Source of the DNA: Nanobdellota archaeon
GTDB lineage: Archaea; Nanobdellota; Nanobdellia; Parvarchaeales; Parvarchaeaceae
Assembly (NCBI GenBank): GCA_021797085.1
Contig: JAKAAG010000006.1
Location: 1-47,639 of the forward strand
DNA: 47,639 nucleotides
Reading direction: 5' to 3'
The translations under genes and the position numbers were made by a program. This document shows, one piece after another, positions 18,280 through 26,238 of the stretch. The first letter of the stretch is position 1; each line of letters opens with the position of its first letter. The notes beneath the pieces are model-generated. The model saw only the letters and a list, made by a program, of their open reading frames with translations, made no database searches and was not told the origin of the DNA.

Positions 18280-18816
18280 TCAATTGCCCGTACTTTCTAT
18301 CATCCTTATCTCAGTTGCTCTTGTGGGGTATATCTTGCTTAATTTCTTATGAAGTTGGTTCTGTACCTTTCCAGCAAGAACGTCCAAAATTAATTCCTTT
18401 AAGTTCTTCTTTTCGGCTAAATTGTCTATGAATTCATTAGCTTCTGCTCTTACAAATTTTTTGTATTTGTTCTCTGCCTTGTTTATTATTATCAATGCCT
18501 TTATTGCATATTCCTTTTCGTCTATTTTTACCTTTCTCACTACTTCTATTTTTGAAGAATTATGCCTTACCATCCTGCCGATTTGTTCTCTTGAAAGCAC
18601 AAGTGATTCAAGCTGCGCGTTTGCCGTGTTTTCGGTTGAAGAGATCAATCTAAAGCCAAGTTTAAAGCCAGGCTTTGTCTTTATCTCGGGCAGATTGTTT
18701 GCATTTACAAGTAACACTCTTTTTGGTATATTAGCTTCATTTCCGTAGACGCTGCCTATCTCTGCGTTGTCAAAATCAACAGCTTTTACCTTGTACCAAG
18801 AATTGGGCTGATTCAT
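18280..18816 (-). CDS. rps3ae: 30S ribosomal protein eS1 (S3Ae)
   Basis: 'SWYKVKAVDFDNAEIGSVYG', 'LVLSREQIGRMVRHNSSKIEVVRKV', 'LSKIYPTRATEIRMIES'. Confidence 0.88.
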   Translation of the reverse strand: MNQPNSWYKVKAVDFDNAEIGSVYGNEANIPKRVLLVNANNLPEIKTKPGFKLGFRLISSTENTANAQLESLVLSREQIGRMVRHNSSKIEVVRKVKIDEKEYAIKALIIINKAENKYKKFVRAEANEFIDNLAEKKNLKELILDVLAGKVQNQLHKKLSKIYPTRATEIRMIESTGN

Positions 18817-19238
18817 ATCTTTACTACCAACCTTGCAGATTCAAGTGAATATTCATAATCTTTAGGCAATACTTTGGTCTGTTTATAGTATTTAATGAGC
18901 TTTTTTATCCGGTTCTCAAGAACAACCAGGCTTCTTATGGAATGTTTGTCTTTCTTCATCTTATCAACATGCATGTGCAGCTTTACTGCCTTTTTATAGA
19001 GAGCTATTAAGTCTTCTGGCAATTGCTCTTGTATCCCTCTGCTTTTGAGTATAGAGCTTATGCTTTTCTTTGTAATGTCCTTTACAGACGGTATTCCATA
19101 CTGATCTTTCAACACAGTGCCTATTTCTGATTTTGTAAGGCCCTTCTGTGATTTGTTTATTATGAGCTGTTCTACTTCCTCCTGCTTGTAATTAAGCCAG
19201 TGAGGCACGAACCTGTTCTTAACATTAATAACTTTCAT
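18813..19238 (-). CDS. rps15: 30S ribosomal protein uS15
   Basis: 'GLTKSEIGTVLKDQYGIPSVKDITKKSI', 'LYKKAVKLHMHVDKMKKDKHSIRSLVVLENRIKKLIKYYK'. Confidence 0.92.
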   Translation of the reverse strand: MKVINVKNRFVPHWLNYKQEEVEQLIINKSQKGLTKSEIGTVLKDQYGIPSVKDITKKSISSILKSRGIQEQLPEDLIALYKKAVKLHMHVDKMKKDKHSIRSLVVLENRIKKLIKYYKQTKVLPKDYEYSLESARLVVKI

Positions 19239-19821
19239 TATATCTCCTCCTTTCTTCTATATCTTTAAGATGAGTATCTATTCCTTTAAATTCTTTTCTA
19301 ATTTTGGATTTATAACCCTGTAGGAAATATGAGTATGCTTCTTTGTATAATTCGTTGTGCTTTGATTTCAGCGCATTTTTAAACAGGAATATGTCGCTTG
19401 CAAAATCCTCGTCTTTTGATGAATGATAACTTAGTCCGAAATCGATAATATACAGTTTTTTATCTCTTCTTATAATGTTTGCGGTAGTAAGGTCCCCATG
19501 TATCACACCTAGGTTATGCATTTCTGCAACTGCAATGCCTACCTCCTTTGCATCGTTGGCTGAAAATTTCTCTGCCAGTCGTATTCCTTCTATTTTTTCC
19601 ATCCAGATCTCCTTCTTGTCTTCTTTGTATTTTAAAGGCTTTGGAACGTTTAATCCACCTTTGTATAGAAACTGCATTATATTGAATTCTGCCTTGCTTC
19701 GGCTTTTTCTGAGTTTCTCATCTATCTCCTTTATCCTGTATCTCTTTTTTATCCTTTTTTTTATTATTGTGCCTTTTTCCTCATATACAACAGCTTCAGA
19801 TCCAACAGCAAGCGTTTTCAT
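19225..19821 (-). CDS. bud32: KEOPS kinase Bud32 (stand-alone)
   Basis: 'AVGSEAVVYEEKGTIIKKRIKKRYRIKEIDEKLRKSRSKAE', 'GVIHGDLTTANIIRRDKKLYIIDFGLSYHS'. Confidence 0.92.
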   Translation of the reverse strand: MKTLAVGSEAVVYEEKGTIIKKRIKKRYRIKEIDEKLRKSRSKAEFNIMQFLYKGGLNVPKPLKYKEDKKEIWMEKIEGIRLAEKFSANDAKEVGIAVAEMHNLGVIHGDLTTANIIRRDKKLYIIDFGLSYHSSKDEDFASDIFLFKNALKSKHNELYKEAYSYFLQGYKSKIRKEFKGIDTHLKDIEERRRYNESY

Positions 19822-20513
19822 GTTTTTATGAAGACTCTGTCTTCGTCCTCCAATATGTGCGAAAGAGCAACCCTCTGGCCCTGGAATTTCGCGCTTTTGC
19901 CGAATACTACTGCATAAGCGTTTTTTTCGGTCTTAAGGTGCAGTTTTTTAACCAAGTCTTTGACGGTTTCACCCCTTTGCATTGCAACGGCATCCTTTGA
20001 GTTTTCAGTGTAAACCCCTATGACTCCAAAGTCTCTAAGTGCTTTTTCCACGTCTATCTTTTCACTTATTATTTGGAAGCTACAGTATCTGTCTATTTTT
20101 TCCTTTGATATTATTATTTCACTTTGTATTAGCAGATCCTTGTTTTTTTCCGGGTCTTTAATTGACAGCATCTGAACCTGCACATTGTTTATCTTTACTA
20201 TGCCGTAAAGCAGGTTGTCTATTCTTGTTAGATTAAACAGCTTTAGTACGTTTTCATCGCTGAACCCCACTAAAGAAACTCTCGGCCATCTCTTTCTTAT
20301 TGCGGTTGCCTTGTGAATTAACGGCTTTCTGCTTGCCTCCTTTTTTAGAAGGGAAAGCCTTCTTTTCAATGATCCGAACTCTCTGTCTGTTCCCTTGTGC
20401 TTTGGCAGAATAACCATCATCCTTTTTAGTATTCTTTCCTTCTCTTCAAGGTCCTTTTCCTTGCTGTACCTTTCCTCTAGTTCATAATACTCCTGTGGTG
20501 CATTCATTGGCAT
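19818..20513 (-). CDS. DRG-like protein with degenerate G domain and C-terminal TGS domain (pseudo-GTPase)
   Basis: N-term 'MPMNAPQEYYELEERYSKEKDLEEKERILKRMMVILPKHKGT' and C-term TGS 'VAMQRGETVKDLVKKLHLKTEKNAYAVVFGKSAKFQGQRVALSHILEDEDRVFI' match the archaeal DRG pattern; P-loop position reads 'VGFSDENVLKLFNLT'. Confidence 0.75.
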   Translation of the reverse strand: MPMNAPQEYYELEERYSKEKDLEEKERILKRMMVILPKHKGTDREFGSLKRRLSLLKKEASRKPLIHKATAIRKRWPRVSLVGFSDENVLKLFNLTRIDNLLYGIVKINNVQVQMLSIKDPEKNKDLLIQSEIIISKEKIDRYCSFQIISEKIDVEKALRDFGVIGVYTENSKDAVAMQRGETVKDLVKKLHLKTEKNAYAVVFGKSAKFQGQRVALSHILEDEDRVFIKT

Positions 20514-20515
20514 AT

Positions 20516-21478
20516 CTACCTGTATTTTATCTCCACCGTATCGGTCCTAAATCTTGGTTTTATTGCAAGGTCTTTTTGCACGTAATCTCTCATAAGGTAA
20601 CCTGTGTAAGCAATCATTGCGCCGTTGTCACCGGCAAATTCCATAGGTATTGCCTTAAATGAAGCATTTCTGTCCTTGCACATCTTATATCCCATTTCAT
20701 TTAGCCTTTTGTTTGCTGCAACCCCTCCAGTTATTACTAAACTGTCTTTTAAGCAGTATGACATTGCTCTCTCGCTGGCTTCTATAAGCATTGAAAAGAT
20801 AGTTTCCTGCAGAGAGAACGATATATCTTCAATCTTTTCCTTGCCTATCAATCTAGATACAAACGTTTCTATTCCGGAAAAACTCACATCCATGCCTTTT
20901 ATGCTGTATGGCATTTCGATGTAGTGTCTGCTTTTCCTTGCTAGTTCCTCTATCTTGGGGCCTGCAGGAAACGGTATATTTAATCTTCTCCCCACTTTGT
21001 CTATTAGGTTTCCCACTCCTATATCCTGCGTTTCACCGAATACTATGTATGTGCCATTGTAATAAGTTATTATTTGCGTGTTGCCGCCACTTACGTACAG
21101 CATAACCGGGTCGTTTAATTTGGTGTAAAGCCTTGCTATTTCAAGATGGGCTATGCAGTGGTTTACCCCTATCAGTTTTTTATTGTATTTCTTTGATAAA
21201 AAAGTTGAAAGCTGCGCTCCCACTTTAAGAGAGGGTATTATTCCTGGGCCTTGGGAAAATGCGAATAAGTCTATATCCCTTAATTTCAGCCCGCTTTTAT
21301 CAAGTGCTCTTTTAAGTATCTCAGGGGCAAATTTGAAGTGATGCTGTGCCGCTTCCCTAGGTATTATTCCTCCCGAGGCAGGCTTAAGAGTGTCTCTTTC
21401 ATTTGCTATTATCTTTTCATCTTCAGAAATGCCAACACCAAACGTGTGCGCAGTGCTTTCTATACCCAGAGTATACAT
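20516..21478 (-). CDS. kae1: KEOPS subunit Kae1 (tRNA t6A threonylcarbamoyltransferase)
   Basis: 'LGIESTAHTFGVGI', 'NHCIAHLEIARLYT', 'LYVSGGNTQII', 'ITGGVAANKRLNEM', 'FAGDNGAMIAYTG'. Confidence 0.96.
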   Translation of the reverse strand: MYTLGIESTAHTFGVGISEDEKIIANERDTLKPASGGIIPREAAQHHFKFAPEILKRALDKSGLKLRDIDLFAFSQGPGIIPSLKVGAQLSTFLSKKYNKKLIGVNHCIAHLEIARLYTKLNDPVMLYVSGGNTQIITYYNGTYIVFGETQDIGVGNLIDKVGRRLNIPFPAGPKIEELARKSRHYIEMPYSIKGMDVSFSGIETFVSRLIGKEKIEDISFSLQETIFSMLIEASERAMSYCLKDSLVITGGVAANKRLNEMGYKMCKDRNASFKAIPMEFAGDNGAMIAYTGYLMRDYVQKDLAIKPRFRTDTVEIKYR

Positions 21479-21503
21479 TTATAGAATAAGGATCAGCGCT
21501 TAT

Positions 21504-21689
21504 TTAATTTTTATCCTTTCTTTTAAATTCAGTGTAACCGCATCTTCCGCACGTGTATCTATTATCGTGTTCAGCAAGGAAGGTACCCTCACCGCACTTA
21601 GGACATGTACGGTTGACTCTAGTTATAGACTCTCCTTCTATCTTGTACATTTTCCAGATTTCACTTTTTTTCTGCTTCTTCTTTTCCAT
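21504..21689 (-). CDS. rps27ae: 30S ribosomal protein eS31 (S27ae)
   Basis: '[27 protein letters not shown]' zinc ribbon, synteny with eS24/Spt4. Confidence 0.88.
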   Translation of the reverse strand: MEKKKQKKSEIWKMYKIEGESITRVNRTCPKCGEGTFLAEHDNRYTCGRCGYTEFKRKDKN

Positions 21690-21963
21690 TCTTTATACCA
21701 TTCTTTTCAAGTATGTATTTCGGCAGTATCTTTTTTGCCATCTCCTCATTTTTGTAAACGTGTGCTATCCCCTTTGCTTCATTTTTTCCGTATGTGCTTT
21801 TTATAGTGTAAATAACAAGAAAACCATTTTTTCCTTCTTCTTCCAAGGCTTTTCTAGTTTCATCTATCTTTGCAGGCTCCCCGTTCTTTAATTTTGCAGT
21901 GAAGTTTATTATTTCCCTGTCAAGGTACTTATCATCTATCTTAGAGTTTATTTTAACTTCCAT
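21661..21963 (-). CDS. rps24e: 30S ribosomal protein eS24
   Basis: '[14 protein letters not shown]'-type region, '[26 protein letters not shown]'; synteny. Confidence 0.9.
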   Translation of the reverse strand: MEVKINSKIDDKYLDREIINFTAKLKNGEPAKIDETRKALEEEGKNGFLVIYTIKSTYGKNEAKGIAHVYKNEEMAKKILPKYILEKNGIKNGKEEAEKK

Positions 21964-21965
21964 AT

Positions 21966-22151
21966 TTACTCAACAGAAATGGCGTACTTGCCGTTCTTTG
22001 TAATGTTCATTGCATTTGCTATAGCAGATTTTTCGCTGTCAGAGATTATAACAACGCCTTTCCATTTAAGTGAAAGGTCCTCGCTACCACACATAGGGCA
22101 TTTTCTTTCTTCAGTCAGAAAATTGCAGACCCTGCATGCTTTTAATGCCAT
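21966..22151 (-). CDS. spt4: transcription elongation factor Spt4
   Basis: 'ALKACRVCNFLTEERKCPMCGSEDLSLKWKGVVIISDSEKSAIANAMNITKNGKYAI'. Confidence 0.93.
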   Translation of the reverse strand: MALKACRVCNFLTEERKCPMCGSEDLSLKWKGVVIISDSEKSAIANAMNITKNGKYAISVE

Positions 22152-22153
22152 GA

Positions 22154-22687
22154 TTATTTCTTAGCAGCCTCCTTTTTCTTTGAGCCCATTTTTCCAAGGC
22201 CAGGTGAACGCATTGTTAATCCCACTTTCATTATCCCTTTAGTGCTCACTGCTATTATGCTTGCTATTACAGTGTCACCTGTTTTTATCGTCATTTTTGT
22301 CCTTCTGCCAGTAAGCGCGTTTTTGGAGAAATCAACAAAGTCATCCATAGTTTGTGAAATATGGACCAATCCGTCTATCGGGCCTATGTTTACGATTGCC
22401 CCTATCTCGCTTACTTCCACAACTTGCCCCTTAACAGTTTCGTGTAAAGTAGGCAGGTAAGCCAGCATCCTGAATATCGTATCGTAGTATATTGAAGCGT
22501 CATTTGGTATTATTATCCCCTCTTCTATGCTGTCAATGCCTATTAATCCAATGAGTAAAGCCTTGTCCTCTATTATCTTTCCTATGTAGTTTTTTCTTAT
22601 TATTTCCGTAGTAGCTTCTTTCCTGTCTTCTTCCAGCTTGCTCGGCTCAACTCTTACCTTATCCCTTAACGTTATAATTTCGTACAT
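22154..22687 (-). CDS. rpo7: RNA polymerase subunit Rpo7 (RpoE')
   Basis: 'MYEIITLRDKVRVEPSKL', S1-domain 'VKGQVVEVSEIGAIVNIGPIDGLVHISQTMDD', 'KVGLTMRSPGLGKM'. Confidence 0.95.
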   Translation of the reverse strand: MYEIITLRDKVRVEPSKLEEDRKEATTEIIRKNYIGKIIEDKALLIGLIGIDSIEEGIIIPNDASIYYDTIFRMLAYLPTLHETVKGQVVEVSEIGAIVNIGPIDGLVHISQTMDDFVDFSKNALTGRRTKMTIKTGDTVIASIIAVSTKGIMKVGLTMRSPGLGKMGSKKKEAAKK

Positions 22688-22792
22688 ACACTTTAATAAA
22701 ATTTTATATCCTATAAATATATTTATTTATCTCATTAAGAGATACTATGTATTTAAATAAGTTTATTTTTCGGCTATTGTGGATTAAATAAA

Positions 22793-23704
22793 ATGGAAAG
22801 CAAATCTATTCTTGTTATAGGGGCGGGGGCAGTAGGTTCAGCTTTTCTTGAAAGTTCCCAGGGAATCTTTAAAAAAGTTGGAATTTTTGATGGAGATATA
22901 ATATCAAAAAGTAATTTAATAACACAGCCTTTTTATCAGGGCTGTGACTTCTCCTCCCCTGTTTCAAAGGTGGCCTTTTCAGTAAACAAACTCAATTCTT
23001 TGAACAGCGGCACAGAATACAAAGGATATGAAAGGTATTTCACTGAAAAAGACTTCGAAACGATGAAAGAATACGATTTGATAGCGGATTTTACCGACAA
23101 TGTTAACAGTAGGAAAATAATAAACGCAGGTTGCGTAAAATACGGGAAGGCAGCAGTTTTTGTATCATTGAATGAAAAGGAAGCATCGCTGTTTTTTTAC
23201 AAGGGAAGCGCATGTTTCAACTGCCTGTTTAGGAATTCAATCGGTCATGTAAAAGAAGGCTGTGAATCAATCGTTTCAGCGCCTGAAAATGAGTTTATTT
23301 CGTTTTTGAAGGAAAACATAATCGAATTTGCTTTAAATAAAATAGAGGGCGGCAGGATAGTGCTATTTAACCTTTCAAACAAGAGGGTTTTAAGCAGCAT
23401 GCTTAAGAAGGACATGGAATGCGAGGTATGCGTTAGACACACAATGAAAAAGTTTGAAGACGGATTCTTGCAAGTATGCTCATCAGGCATAAAATTTTCA
23501 TATGGGAAGAAGCTGAACTTAAAAGAATTAAGCAGCATGCTTTCCGGCGGCCGTTTGTACGGAGAGTATCTTATTTTCAACGAGAATAATAGATCAATAC
23601 TTGTTTCTTCGGATGGCGATTTTCTGTTTACTGGCTACACAAGAGAGGAAGCTGGAAAGCTAATAACTGTGCTTGTTTCTCAAGACCCTGAAAAGAAGGA
23701 ATAA
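22793..23704 (+). CDS. divergent ThiF/MoeB/E1-like adenylyltransferase-fold protein
   Basis: 'ILVIGAGAVGSAFLES', 'IFDGDIISKSNLITQPFY', 'DLIADFTDNVNSRKIINAGCVKYGKAAVFVSL', CFNC and CEVC zinc ligand pairs. Confidence 0.78.
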   Translation: MESKSILVIGAGAVGSAFLESSQGIFKKVGIFDGDIISKSNLITQPFYQGCDFSSPVSKVAFSVNKLNSLNSGTEYKGYERYFTEKDFETMKEYDLIADFTDNVNSRKIINAGCVKYGKAAVFVSLNEKEASLFFYKGSACFNCLFRNSIGHVKEGCESIVSAPENEFISFLKENIIEFALNKIEGGRIVLFNLSNKRVLSSMLKKDMECEVCVRHTMKKFEDGFLQVCSSGIKFSYGKKLNLKELSSMLSGGRLYGEYLIFNENNRSILVSSDGDFLFTGYTREEAGKLITVLVSQDPEKKE

Positions 23705-23953
23705 GCTGGAAATAACTAACAGAGAAGCTATTGCTATCAGGTATATGTCGTTGTCTATCTCATGAGAAAGCGCACTTCCCCCTATTTTTACGTTTCCATA
23801 ATAGAAGCCATTCCCGTAAAAACTTGAATAGTTTAATGCAACAATAATTATTATTGCAATGCCTACAGCAGAGCCAACAACTGCCAGGGAGAGCAAGGTT
23901 TTCCTTCCAACCTTGTATTGTTTGCGTTTTTTCATATTTCGGTATAAGTACAA
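23660..23953 (-). CDS. small membrane protein (2 TM)
   Basis: 97-aa ORF with two hydrophobic segments and basic N-terminus; overlaps the 3' end of the ThiF-like gene. Confidence 0.5.
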   Translation of the reverse strand: MYLYRNMKKRKQYKVGRKTLLSLAVVGSAVGIAIIIIVALNYSSFYGNGFYYGNVKIGGSALSHEIDNDIYLIAIASLLVISSLFLLFRVLRNKHSY

Positions 23954-23985
23954 TTATTTAAATACTTCCCAGTCATAATATTAAT

Positions 23986-24549
23986 ATGTTAGAAAATATC
24001 GTTGCGTTAGCTTTCAATTCGACGTCGAACAAGACAAACGTCACTACGACGTTGACTGCACCTGCTCCTGGCGTTTCGTTGCTGTTTTCAGGCGTAGAGT
24101 CATTTCTTTTTCCATTTCTTCTGGTTTTTGCAATAGTCTACGGAGTTCTACAGAGAAGCGAGATCTTCAAGGGCAAAAGCGACATAGACGCAATAATCGC
24201 ATTTGTTCTTGGAATAATATTCGCCACTACAAATTATACGCTTAAGCTAACCTACCTTATACTCCCTATTGTTGGTATAGTTGCAATAGTCATATTCATG
24301 CTTCTAGTTATAGGGTCTATGCTTTATGGCAGCAGCTCTGAACTTTTAAAGAGCAAGTCGGGAAGGAAGATAGTAGTAATCGTAGCCGTTCTGATTTCAA
24401 TAGGATTGATAATATGGGTTCTTATAACTGCCAATTTAGGATTCGTTGGCCTTTCCTCAAAATCTGTATCTCAAGATCTGTATACGTACGCTCCTTACAT
24501 AGTGGTATTCCTTGCGCTAATAATAGGCGCGTATTTTCTATTCAAATAA
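23986..24549 (+). CDS. multi-TM membrane protein, paralog cluster member 1
   Basis: 'FLLVFAIVYGVLQRSEIFKGKSDIDAIIAFVLGIIFA' resembles 'FVLVFALVYGLLARSKFFSSSDIPALIAVAVGLITL' of member 3. Confidence 0.7.
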   Translation: MLENIVALAFNSTSNKTNVTTTLTAPAPGVSLLFSGVESFLFPFLLVFAIVYGVLQRSEIFKGKSDIDAIIAFVLGIIFATTNYTLKLTYLILPIVGIVAIVIFMLLVIGSMLYGSSSELLKSKSGRKIVVIVAVLISIGLIIWVLITANLGFVGLSSKSVSQDLYTYAPYIVVFLALIIGAYFLFK

Positions 24550-24614
24550 TTGAATACTTATAAGTGAATATATTTAAAGAAAAGTTTAAATACTAAAAGT
24601 ATCCATAATTATTC

Positions 24615-25178
24615 ATGGTAATCGCGGCAGCAGGGTCTTTGTATTCGCAGATTGATAAGGCACTGAGTCTTATAACTCCTCCAAACGTTACAAACCCAAT
24701 AGAGTTCTGGCTGGCTTTTCTTCTTATCCTTGCAATTCTAAGCACAGTTCTTAAGAACGTAAGCTACTTTGCTGACAATAAAAACAAAGGGGCCAGGGGA
24801 TTAGTAGCACTTATAATATCCTATTTCGCTGTAACAGTTGCATGGGTAAGCCCGATACTTATTTACATGTCCTCTACTCTTGCAGTTACTGCCCTTATAC
24901 TAGTGGCGATGCTTATAGTCGCAAGCCTGCTTAAGTTTGACATAACAGGAAATAACGCAAAATGGCTTTTCGTCGTAGCGATAGGAATACTCTTTTTAGG
25001 TGGAGGTGTGTTTTCAAATGCGCTTGTACCTTCCAGTTCAGGAGTTGGCAGCGAACTTTCTAACATTGGTTCCTCACTAATAGGACCCAATCTTGCATAT
25101 CTTATTTTAGGAATAATAATAATTTTTGTTATTGCCTTTACTTTCGGTGGCGGCAGCGGTTCAAGCAAGAACCCATAG
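24615..25178 (+). CDS. multi-TM membrane protein, paralog cluster member 2
   Basis: Same length (187 aa) and hydropathy arrangement as neighbours; TATA-like 'gtttaaatac' just upstream. Confidence 0.68.
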   Translation: MVIAAAGSLYSQIDKALSLITPPNVTNPIEFWLAFLLILAILSTVLKNVSYFADNKNKGARGLVALIISYFAVTVAWVSPILIYMSSTLAVTALILVAMLIVASLLKFDITGNNAKWLFVVAIGILFLGGGVFSNALVPSSSGVGSELSNIGSSLIGPNLAYLILGIIIIFVIAFTFGGGSGSSKNP

Positions 25179-25187
25179 GAGGATAAA

Positions 25188-25754
25188 ATGATAAATTTAC
25201 CGGCTTTTGGTTTGTATGATTTAGCAGTATTTGTCTTAGTCTTTGCTCTAGTATACGGATTGCTTGCTCGTTCAAAGTTCTTTTCAAGTTCTGATATTCC
25301 AGCGCTTATAGCCGTTGCAGTCGGTTTAATCACTTTGATGTCTTCTTTCTTTGTAAGCTTTTTGATAACATTTTTACCATATGTTTTAACCATAATGTTC
25401 TTTATTTTCCTTGTAATATTCCTACTTTCCACTGCTTTAGTCCCCCAGAATTCAATAGTTGATTACTTAAAGAAAAGTTCACTGGTTCCTGCATTAGTAA
25501 TTTTCGTAATGTTTATCTTCGGATTGATAGCATTCGGAACAGTTTCAAGCTATTATCCTGGCGTTTTAGGAGCCGTAAATTCTACTACTAACAATACGAC
25601 TGCAATCTCAACCTCTTCTTTCCCAGGAGATCTTAATTCAACATATATTATGTCAATATTGACTAGTCCATCGTTTCTAACTACAATACTTACTTTGATG
25701 GCAATGACAATAGCCGTTTTTGCATTGACAAGACAGGCTCCCGGCAAAAAATAA
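25188..25754 (+). CDS. multi-TM membrane protein, paralog cluster member 3
   Basis: 188 aa; motif shared with member 1. Confidence 0.7.
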   Translation: MINLPAFGLYDLAVFVLVFALVYGLLARSKFFSSSDIPALIAVAVGLITLMSSFFVSFLITFLPYVLTIMFFIFLVIFLLSTALVPQNSIVDYLKKSSLVPALVIFVMFIFGLIAFGTVSSYYPGVLGAVNSTTNNTTAISTSSFPGDLNSTYIMSILTSPSFLTTILTLMAMTIAVFALTRQAPGKK

Positions 25755-25755
25755 T

Positions 25756-26238
25756 CTATAGGATTTTATAATAGTTTGCAAAGTCGCTGTTGAAAAGATG
25801 AAGGGAGTTGGCAGTGAATCTGAATTCTCTTGCTTCAAATTCCTTTTCGTCTACTCTTCCAATTATTTTCTTTGATCTGCACAAAGTAACGTGGGGAGTG
25901 AAGTCTTTTTCGCTTTCGATTTTTAAGAAGGAACACAGTTCTTCAAATTGGGCTTTAATGTTTCCATACACTTTTGCGTATATAGTTTTCGGATTTTGAA
26001 TCGATGGAAAGGCCCCCAAACCATTAATTTTCAGTTCTTCTGAGAACTTGAGTCCTTTTAAAAAATTCAAAAGTTCCGGTTTAATTTCAACGTTTCCGAG
26101 GAAGAGAACGGTGATATGCAGCTTATCTACAGAAACAAATTTTCCTGTAACTTTTTGTGCAAGCAATGGATAAAAGAATGAAGCTATTTCCTTTTTTGTT
26201 TCTTCCGGTATTTCTATAGCTACAAAGTAACGGTTCAT
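25756..26238 (-). CDS. thpR: RNA 2',3'-cyclic phosphodiesterase (2H family)
   Basis: 'MNRYFVAIEIPEETKKEI', HxT motifs 'LHITVLFLGN' and 'PHVTLCRSK'. Start at 26238 gives an ATGA overlap with the upstream gene; the ORF-track start is too long. Confidence 0.88.
   Translation of the reverse strand: MNRYFVAIEIPEETKKEIASFFYPLLAQKVTGKFVSVDKLHITVLFLGNVEIKPELLNFLKGLKFSEELKINGLGAFPSIQNPKTIYAKVYGNIKAQFEELCSFLKIESEKDFTPHVTLCRSKKIIGRVDEKEFEAREFRFTANSLHLFNSDFANYYKIL

Noticed and set aside
19225-21478. Kae1-Bud32 fusion gene expected from other archaea
   Set aside because: They are separate ORFs here, with the DRG-like ORF between them.
21553-21891. 112-aa plus-strand ORF
   Set aside because: Antisense to eS31/eS24.
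24863-25432. 189-aa minus-strand ORF
   Set aside because: Antisense across two membrane-protein genes; low-complexity Lys/Thr/Ile composition from hydrophobic codons.
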